A program made the position numbers and the translations under genes. A stretch of 64,000 nucleotides of DNA from Spirosoma profusum (lineage in GTDB: Bacteria; Bacteroidota; Bacteroidia; Cytophagales; Spirosomataceae), in contig NZ_JACWZY010000008.1 of assembly GCF_014699005.1 (NCBI RefSeq), forward strand, positions 124,001 to 188,000, written 5' to 3'. Numbering within the stretch: position 1 is the first letter of the stretch; each line of letters opens with the position of its first letter. Positions 57,878 through 64,000 of this stretch are shown piece after piece. The notes beneath the pieces were generated by a model, which was given only the letters and a program-made list of their open reading frames with translations, was not told the origin of the DNA and searched no databases.

Positions 57878-60800
57878 TTACAAAGCACTACGCCCAGGTG
57901 CTACGTTGCCCGATACGGGAACAGGAACAACGATAGGTGCCGGTTCTTCGTTAGTTTTGGCAGGAACTAAGCCGGGCGTGCTACGTTTGCCACCAAATAA
58001 TCGATTAAACGAACGGGTGTAAAGGAAACTTAATCCGCCCCCGGTGGTGATTGTACTGTTCAGACTCGCCTGATTCAGAATGCTTTGCTGATTGCGATTG
58101 TAAGCTTTTACGCGAAAACGCCCGTCGGGAGTCACGAAATACTCCAATGTCCATTCGCCCAGCAAACTAGCCGCATTGTACTGACTTTGTCCATACGTGA
58201 AACCACCGTCACGACTGATACGTAGCCGGTCGTTCAGCAGTCGATACGAGAAGCGCAGTTGCAGATTATTGAGCAGGTTTTCGTTCTGATTGCTGTTCGT
58301 AAATCCACCAATCGACACGCCGATGTCCAGATTCTCGTCCAGATTCGATGCCATCCGGCTAATCTGATTCGACAGCAATTCGCTCACACTGTTAAACACC
58401 CCTGTATTGACTTGCCCCTGTTCGAACAACCCAGCCCCTTCGGGCAATAACTGATTGAATAACAGAATACTACTTACCTGGCGAGTCAATTCCTGATCAT
58501 TGCTTTGCAAGCGCGACTCAAACGCCGTAACCGCCTGCCGGAACGTAGCAGATGCCGGATATTCCTTCACATCCAGATCGTAACTAACCGCTGGCGAGCC
58601 TAAATCACCGTTCAGCTTTATGAGAAGATCAACGGGATATCGACGAGTCTGGTCGGCGCCGGGTGTCGACGTACCAGTCTGCGGCAGCAACGGCGCCAGC
58701 GACGTGTATTGCGTATAAGCCGCTGTTACGTCCAGCAGTGCGCTGTATGGATCGCCCGTCCACGTAATGCGGCTATTTGGCTGAATCTGAAAGCGTTTAT
58801 TCAGAATATTCTGGAACGTAAACGTGTAATCACCCCGCTGGATTGCGTAATTACCCGTCATGGTGAAATCGCCTTTGGTATCGACTTTCATCGCCAGTCG
58901 TCCTTCTCCATAAGCGCTAATAATATCGCCAGACTGCCGGTCGAGCTGGATTTCGCAATACGCATCGGGCGTAATATCGAAGTTGAAATCCATCTGAATC
59001 CGGGAGAGATCCAGTATCGGCTGGTCGGTCTGTTTGGTCGTCTGGCTGTTCGGTTTCGACAGGGCGAGTCGGTCAACAAAACGAATCTGGTCGTCGGTGG
59101 CTACGGACGTAGCACCATCGAGGGGGATGTAGATTCGGGTTCCTTTGTTACTCGCTACGTTGGCGCGGATGGTCAGATCATCGGTTGGGCCATAGAGTTC
59201 CGCTTTACCGGTAACAACGGCCTGTCCGTAAAAAGCATCGTTGTCTTTGGCCTGCGTATTCATGATTTTGAAGTTCTTAAAATCCGCATCGAAGCCGAGC
59301 GTAAAGAACTTGAAGCGGTCGTGATAGACGCCACCGCGTATTAAAGCGGTATTACCTTCCGGGTCGCGAAGAGTGAGTTGCCGGGCGATGATGTCGTTTT
59401 CACCAAAATAGATTTTATCCTCGAACGAAAAATCGGCTTTGAGATAATCGAATCGACCACGACCATTTTTAATCGCAACTTCTCCTTTCAATATCGGCGT
59501 AGCTGGCGTACCCGAAACCGTAACGATGCCATACGCTGTCCCACCAAGATTTGAAAACAGATCAACCGTAAAGGGTTCCAGCAATTTCAAATCAGCATTA
59601 TTGACCGTCGCTTTCAGGGCGAGCGGATTGGTTTTTAGCTGAGGAGTGTACGTTCCCGTTATCGTTACTACGTCGTTTCCACTGCGACTTACGTGGGCAT
59701 CGACATTCAATCGCTGAGCCTGCTGATCCCAAATACCATCTCCCCGAACATCGCCGATTAGTGCATTCTGAAACGATAATGCACTGACCGACAGAACACT
59801 TTCCAGAATAGGCAGCGAATACACGTTACGTACCGCAAGGTTGCCATTAAGCGTTCCACCCAACGTAGTGTTCAGGACTGAATTGAGCGAAGAAAGCAAA
59901 AAATTACGGGCTTCGACCGTCAAATGTTCCACAGAATCGGCCGAGATTTTGCCGGATGCCTGCACCAATTGATTCTGGTTCACCAGCGAAAGATTCCGTA
60001 CGGTGTATTCGCTGCCCACTTTTCGAATCAATCCCTGCGAGTTTAGAATCCAGTCGCTGTTCAGCACACGTAGTCTCGACTGGCGAAACGTAAGATCGAT
60101 GGCATCGCCTTTGAACCGCAGTTCACCATTCAAATCAGCTCGGTTTAGATTCCGGCCACTGCTGTCGACCTGTTCAATGCCACTGGTAAAGTCAATATGA
60201 TCAACATCCCAGGAGGCTTCGGCCTGCAGGCTTCGGGTAGGCAGCATCGTATTGAACGCCTGCCATTTCGACGAAATGACTGCCGAGGCCAGCACTTCCT
60301 TGTTGAATACGAATTTAGACGTTGTCAAATCCAGGTCGCTGGGGCCGAACGTAACGGTACCAAATCGAAGCGAGTCGGTTTTGACAGTAGCTGTCAGAAA
60401 TGACGTATTGTCGACCATAAACCGGCCTTCCATCCGGGTCAACGGCGCTACGTATACAGCCGAATTAAAAAACGTCAGTAACGGTTTCGTATTCTTCGTG
60501 ATAAGCTGATAATCAACCCCATATCGTCGAACAGGTCCTCCACCCTGCTGGCGAGCCTGACGCACAAACTGGCGCTGCTTCTGGCTGTAATAAGCATCCA
60601 TTCCAGCCGCATCGCCTTTAAAATAAAGCTCATACTCCCGAGCCAGCCGGGTCAGGTCGTCGATGGTACGTTGCGGCTGAAAATCACCCTGAAAACGGGA
60701 CGTCAGAAAATCAGAATCCAGGTCGAAATAGCGCTGACTTCCCGCTGAATCACGTACTGAATTCCGTTCAATCGACGATACCAGCGTCAGTTTATTGATG

Positions 60801-62560
60801 GCAAGCTGCCGCCGGTTGCGAGTCAGATTTGTGTTTGTGAACGTAGCACTACCTACTACGTCATCGAGTTTGCTGCCTTCGAGTTGTACGTCTAGATCGG
60901 TTTTAACGATAAGAGAGTCAGACAAATATCCCATCGCCAACATATCGGCGTGCTGCACCGTACCGCGCAAATCATAGTGTTTACGCGGATTGCTCAGGTT
61001 AAATTCACCGTCGAGGCTGAACGCAATATTGGGGTCGTCGATATTTAGCGAACCCACAAAAAGCGCCTTTTGTAAATTACCGTTGGCCGATACGTTCCGG
61101 TATTCGTAGCCCTGCCAGCCAAACCGCCCGAACGTACCGTTGAGGTCAATAGTGGCGCGTTCCAGACTGGTGCCATGCCCTACCACGTTCCCCTGTCCAT
61201 CGAGTTTGCCGAACTGTTCCGGCTGGTTGATGAGCTGCCCCAGTTCCAGGTTTTCAGCCCGCAGGTTAGCTTTGTAGGTGGTCTGGTCAGGATTATCGGC
61301 GAGTTTAAGAGCCAGATCACCTGTTACATTGCCAATGGCCGTCCGGAAATTTCCTTTCGTCTTAAAATCATCGAACGCGCCCACAAACGTAGCGTTGAAC
61401 GTAGCGGTACCCAGTTTCTGAATGGTGTGATTGAACGATGAATCAGGGTAGTATTGCCGGATATCGGCCATATTGACCGTCGAAGGTGTAAACGCAAAAT
61501 CGACCGTTGTGTGGTCAATGTCGGGCAGTCCTTTCCAAGCCACCTCACCCGATAGTTCACTACGTCCTTTCGGCCCGAATTTCAGGTTCATGTTACGTAG
61601 TCGAAATTCTTCTACGGTACCCGTAAAATGCCCGGTCAGCCACCAGGTTTCGTTCAATCCGCGCAGGTAATCCGAAAAATAGCCCAAATCTTTCGACTGA
61701 ATTTCAGTGTCGCGGAAGCGAGCCTGCATCAGTACCCGGCTGTTAAAATCACCAAACGCAGATGGCTTATCATATAAAAACGTCAGTTCGTTACGTATGA
61801 TCGAATTGCCGATGTGGGCGTATAATCGCCCCAATTCGAGCTTGGTATTGCAGTATAAAAATTGCGTATCGAGCCGCTTGATTTTCAATCGGGAGCCTTT
61901 ATCTATGCCTGATAAGCCATCGGCATGAAAGGCAATTGTATCGCCCAGCACCAGAAAATCCGTGACTTCGGCGTTGAGATTATTGAATGTAAAGTGGTTA
62001 TAATCAAAGCTATTCTTATCGTTCATGAACGGCTCACGCGGATCTTCCAGCGTGTACATTCCGTCGACCAGGTGAATGTGCGCTATTGTGAATGGTACGT
62101 TCTGATTCGGAACACTGGGCTTAGTAGGGTCGGAAGTCAGCTCTTCGATACGCGTAATGAAATCATCGAGATTTGTGTCGCCATTGCTTGGGTTTTTTAT
62201 CATCCGAACATCAGGACGATACAGCACCACTTCATCAAGGTGAATATTGTGCGCCGACGAGTCGATCAGGTTCTGAAGATTGTAATTGGCATCGAGTCGC
62301 CCAACCACGATAAACGGGCGACCTTGCAGGTCTTTGATGGTTAAATTCTTTAGTGTCAGCGAATCGAACCACTTGATCGAAACGGACTCAATATCGACGG
62401 GGAAGCACAGTTTTTCGGAGAGCCAGATAGCCCCTTCCTTCGCCAGTTTGGTCTGTACGGCCGGTATTTGCAGTCCCATCAGCACACCCAGCGACAGGCC
62501 CAATACCGTCAGTACGACGTAGAGCAGTGTTTTAAGGAATATGGCGAAAAACGAACGCAT
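57878..62560 (-). CDS. tamB: translocation/assembly module TamB
   Basis: 1560 residues. An N-terminal signal anchor (FAIFLKTLLYVVLTVLGLSLGVLMGLQIPAVQTKLA) leads into a very long beta-rich, AsmA-like region, with a C-terminal DUF490/TamB domain (about 1150-1500) containing DFNFDITPDAYCEIQLDRQSGDI, GRLAMKVDTKGDFTMTGNYAIQRGDYTF and LRFSYRLLNDRLRISRDGGFTY. A tail rich in Pro (about 1530-1560) ends it. TamB spans the periplasm and with an outer-membrane partner moves lipids or assembles proteins. It is divergent from tsaD, 211 bp apart, a pairing common in Bacteroidota. Confidence 0.93.
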   Translation of the reverse strand: MRSFFAIFLKTLLYVVLTVLGLSLGVLMGLQIPAVQTKLAKEGAIWLSEKLCFPVDIESVSIKWFDSLTLKNLTIKDLQGRPFIVVGRLDANYNLQNLIDSSAHNIHLDEVVLYRPDVRMIKNPSNGDTNLDDFITRIEELTSDPTKPSVPNQNVPFTIAHIHLVDGMYTLEDPREPFMNDKNSFDYNHFTFNNLNAEVTDFLVLGDTIAFHADGLSGIDKGSRLKIKRLDTQFLYCNTKLELGRLYAHIGNSIIRNELTFLYDKPSAFGDFNSRVLMQARFRDTEIQSKDLGYFSDYLRGLNETWWLTGHFTGTVEEFRLRNMNLKFGPKGRSELSGEVAWKGLPDIDHTTVDFAFTPSTVNMADIRQYYPDSSFNHTIQKLGTATFNATFVGAFDDFKTKGNFRTAIGNVTGDLALKLADNPDQTTYKANLRAENLELGQLINQPEQFGKLDGQGNVVGHGTSLERATIDLNGTFGRFGWQGYEYRNVSANGNLQKALFVGSLNIDDPNIAFSLDGEFNLSNPRKHYDLRGTVQHADMLAMGYLSDSLIVKTDLDVQLEGSKLDDVVGSATFTNTNLTRNRRQLAINKLTLVSSIERNSVRDSAGSQRYFDLDSDFLTSRFQGDFQPQRTIDDLTRLAREYELYFKGDAAGMDAYYSQKQRQFVRQARQQGGGPVRRYGVDYQLITKNTKPLLTFFNSAVYVAPLTRMEGRFMVDNTSFLTATVKTDSLRFGTVTFGPSDLDLTTSKFVFNKEVLASAVISSKWQAFNTMLPTRSLQAEASWDVDHIDFTSGIEQVDSSGRNLNRADLNGELRFKGDAIDLTFRQSRLRVLNSDWILNSQGLIRKVGSEYTVRNLSLVNQNQLVQASGKISADSVEHLTVEARNFLLSSLNSVLNTTLGGTLNGNLAVRNVYSLPILESVLSVSALSFQNALIGDVRGDGIWDQQAQRLNVDAHVSRSGNDVVTITGTYTPQLKTNPLALKATVNNADLKLLEPFTVDLFSNLGGTAYGIVTVSGTPATPILKGEVAIKNGRGRFDYLKADFSFEDKIYFGENDIIARQLTLRDPEGNTALIRGGVYHDRFKFFTLGFDADFKNFKIMNTQAKDNDAFYGQAVVTGKAELYGPTDDLTIRANVASNKGTRIYIPLDGATSVATDDQIRFVDRLALSKPNSQTTKQTDQPILDLSRIQMDFNFDITPDAYCEIQLDRQSGDIISAYGEGRLAMKVDTKGDFTMTGNYAIQRGDYTFTFQNILNKRFQIQPNSRITWTGDPYSALLDVTAAYTQYTSLAPLLPQTGTSTPGADQTRRYPVDLLIKLNGDLGSPAVSYDLDVKEYPASATFRQAVTAFESRLQSNDQELTRQVSSILLFNQLLPEGAGLFEQGQVNTGVFNSVSELLSNQISRMASNLDENLDIGVSIGGFTNSNQNENLLNNLQLRFSYRLLNDRLRISRDGGFTYGQSQYNAASLLGEWTLEYFVTPDGRFRVKAYNRNQQSILNQASLNSTITTGGGLSFLYTRSFNRLFGGKRSTPGLVPAKTNEEPAPIVVPVPVSGNVAPGRSAL

Positions 62561-62759
62561 CCAGCACGGAAATGCCTAATATACAACGAATAACCTATAA
62601 AACTTTCACTTGGACCACTAACTGAGGGAACGGTTTAGTCACAACTTCCATTGTTTCGGTGTAGAAAAATCATTTTCCGGGACCTTTTCCTGAACGAATA
62701 ACGTAGCGGTTTTAACTCCTGACCATTCCAACTTAAACTCAACCTACTCCGTAATCCAT

Positions 62760-62767
62760 TAGTTTTG
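62760..62767 (+). promoter_or_regulatory. -7 element four bases ahead of the tsaD start
   Basis: TAGTTTTG fits TAnnTTTG. The GTG start of tsaD is at 62772. The TAG within the element is also the in-frame stop upstream of the start, so translation cannot begin earlier than 62763. Transcription should start within about 7 bp after the element, right at the start codon. Confidence 0.55.
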
Positions 62768-62771
62768 TACA

Positions 62772-63770
62772 GTGAATATTTTAGCCATCGAATCTTCCTG
62801 CGACGAAACGTCGGCGGCCGTTTTAGCCGACGGCCATATCCGGTCGAACATAATTGCTACCCAGTTAATTCACGAAAAATACGGGGGCGTAGTTCCCGAA
62901 CTTGCGTCACGGGCGCATCAGCAGCATATTCTGCCCGTAGTCGAGCGGGCTTTACTGGACGCAAAAGTATCGAAAAACGAGCTAAATGCCGTTGCTTTTA
63001 CCCGTGGACCGGGTTTATTGGGTTCTTTATTGGTTGGTGCATCGTTCGCCAAAGCGCTGGCGCTGGGGCTGAATATTCCACTTATCGAAGTCAATCACAT
63101 GCAGGCGCACGTACTAGCTCACTTCCTGGAAAGCCCGGCGCCTTCGTTTCCGTTTCTATGTCTGACGGTCAGTGGGGGGCATACCCAATTGGTACGTATC
63201 GACGGGCCGCTAGCTATGACAGTTATTGGGCAAACGCAGGATGATGCTGTGGGTGAGGCATTTGACAAATCGGCAAAATTGCTGGGTCTCCCCTATCCCG
63301 GCGGCCCGCTTATCGATAAATACGCTAAAACTGGCAATCCGCTGGCATTCAGATTTCCGATGGGCGACATGCCAAATCTGGATTTTTCGTTTAGCGGCAT
63401 TAAAACGGCCATCATGTATTTTTTGCGCGATAACACCAAAACAAATCCCGATTTTATTCAGGAGCGCCTTCCCGATATTTGCGCCAGTATTCAACACACA
63501 TTAGTGCAGATGTTACTGACCAAACTGAAACGTGCCGCCAGCGAAACCGGTATCCGCGATATTGCTATTGCCGGGGGCGTATCGGCCAACAGCGTGCTAC
63601 GTAGCATGCTCCTTCAACTCGGCAACGAGCTGGGTTGGCATGTATTTATTCCAAAATTTGAATATTGTACCGATAATGCCGCTATGATTGCGATAGCGGC
63701 TCAGTTTAAATATGAGCAGGGCGATTTCACCGATCAACTGGTTAGCCCGCTGCCGAGAATGAGTTTTTAA
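62772..63770 (+). CDS. tsaD: tRNA N6-adenosine threonylcarbamoyltransferase TsaD
   Basis: 332 residues. TsaD puts the threonylcarbamoyl group on A37 of ANN-decoding tRNAs and is essential in most bacteria. Landmarks: MNILAIESSCDETSAAVL at the start, metal-binding HMQAHVLAH (His residues near 112 and 116), FSFSGIKTA, and the C-terminal GGVSANSVLR. It is cytoplasmic. The start is a GTG at 62772, fixed by the conserved N-terminus and by an upstream in-frame TAG. It is divergent from tamB. The promoter appears to sit only a few bases ahead (see the -7 element), suggesting a leaderless message. Confidence 0.96.
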   Translation: MNILAIESSCDETSAAVLADGHIRSNIIATQLIHEKYGGVVPELASRAHQQHILPVVERALLDAKVSKNELNAVAFTRGPGLLGSLLVGASFAKALALGLNIPLIEVNHMQAHVLAHFLESPAPSFPFLCLTVSGGHTQLVRIDGPLAMTVIGQTQDDAVGEAFDKSAKLLGLPYPGGPLIDKYAKTGNPLAFRFPMGDMPNLDFSFSGIKTAIMYFLRDNTKTNPDFIQERLPDICASIQHTLVQMLLTKLKRAASETGIRDIAIAGGVSANSVLRSMLLQLGNELGWHVFIPKFEYCTDNAAMIAIAAQFKYEQGDFTDQLVSPLPRMSF

Positions 63771-63875
63771 GTAGGCCACGACAGGCTCCGGCTGTAGAGA
63801 CGCGATAGCGACTAATGAGGTAGTTATAACGTAGCTAACGGCCTGTTGGAGAGCCACTAATACCTATCGACGACC
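63771..63875. other. gap between tsaD and the MOSC gene
   Basis: About 105 bp. It contains GACAGGCTCCGGCTGTAGAGAC, resembling repeat words seen in other gaps (54205-54232 has GTCTCTAC), but no clear long inverted repeat. Confidence 0.35.
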
Positions 63876-64000
63876 ATGACTATTTCCGAACTACACATTT
63901 ACCCAATTAAATCGCTTGGTGGCCTTTCGGTAACAAACGTAGTGGTTGAAGCTAAAGGGTTTCGGCACGACCGGCGATTCATGATTGTGTCGATCGAAGG
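63876..64000 (+). CDS. 5' end of a MOSC-domain protein (YcbX-like), cut by the window edge
   Basis: 41 codons from the ATG at 63876 run to the window end. The peptide MTISELHIYPIKSLGGLSV then KGFRHDRRFMIVSIEG matches the MOSC N-terminal beta-barrel domain of YcbX-type proteins (short hydrophobic strand, YPIKS, G-x-x-x-DR-x-M). These proteins handle molybdenum cofactor or molybdenum-dependent reduction of N-hydroxylated compounds. The rest lies outside the window, so the full domain set is unknown. Confidence 0.8.
   Translation, partial: MTISELHIYPIKSLGGLSVTNVVVEAKGFRHDRRFMIVSIE

Noticed and set aside
1..64000. tRNA, rRNA or riboswitch
   Set aside because: I saw no cloverleaf, CCA-ended tRNA-like gene, rRNA core or conserved riboswitch in any gap. 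A covariance-model search would be needed to exclude small ones.

Overview
The window looks like chromosomal DNA of a Cytophagales member of the Bacteroidota, most likely Spirosoma-like. The evidence is a type IX secretion CHU_C domain, a DUF5686/carboxypeptidase-like receptor-type protein, a GWxTD lipoprotein, an App1 phosphatase, a one-protein hybrid two-component system with an AraC output, divergent tamB/tsaD, and promoters resembling the Bacteroidota -7 box TAnnTTTG. The genus is inferred from style, not from a search. I see no rRNA, tRNA, insertion sequence, prophage or CRISPR array. Coding density is high and gene orientation mixed.

Layout. 1-8.5 kb, mostly minus strand: a cut-off CxxC protein, a small unknown, a TIM-barrel sugar isomerase/epimerase, deoC, a kelch protein, a large secreted beta-helix protein, a DsbA/FrnE oxidoreductase, a small unknown, and an Lrp/AsnC regulator divergent from alanine dehydrogenase. 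9.9-18.5 kb: PAP2 phosphatase, prs, rplY (L25/Ctc), a GH3 enzyme, a small secreted protein, pth, a T9SS-exported CHU_C protein, pyrR. 18.6-27.7 kb: DUF5686 protein, fdhD, a lipid kinase, App1 phosphatase, and a large haem-binding HEAT/cytochrome c protein. 27.9-35 kb, plus strand: two type-B carboxylesterases, an amidohydrolase and an FdhF/YdeP molybdoenzyme. 35-40.4 kb: GNAT, SAM methyltransferase, GWxTD lipoprotein, rlmB, BNR-4 protein. 40.6-48.9 kb: a hybrid sensor kinase followed by a 1720-residue NHL/Ig-like adhesin-like protein. 49-57.8 kb: an RND efflux operon (tolC-like, permease, adaptor, lipoprotein) divergent from an OmpR-type two-component system. 57.9-64 kb: tamB, tsaD and the start of a MOSC-domain gene.

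How genes may work together. FdhD (21.3 kb), the YdeP-type enzyme (32.7 kb) and the MOSC protein (63.9 kb) all belong to molybdenum-cofactor biology but are not one operon. The efflux operon and its two-component system face each other across a region with a perfect 23-bp inverted repeat, one arm next to each promoter, which suggests a shared operator. The hybrid kinase lies upstream of the NHL/Ig gene, whose leader has two 11-bp direct repeats 21 bp apart, the spacing AraC-family half-sites use. The NHL/Ig protein and the beta-helix protein at 3.7-6.4 kb end in the same roughly 65-residue C-terminal domain.

Two window-wide signals are not explained by genes. First, many intergenic gaps hold a long inverted repeat (arms 15 to 46 bp, often perfect). 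Some belong to recognisable families, others are unique, and two of them encode the C-terminal codons of both convergent neighbours. Second, the word ACGTA/TACGT is several-fold over-represented, occurs in all reading frames and both strands, and overrides codon choice, for example Leu-Arg written as CTA-CGT.
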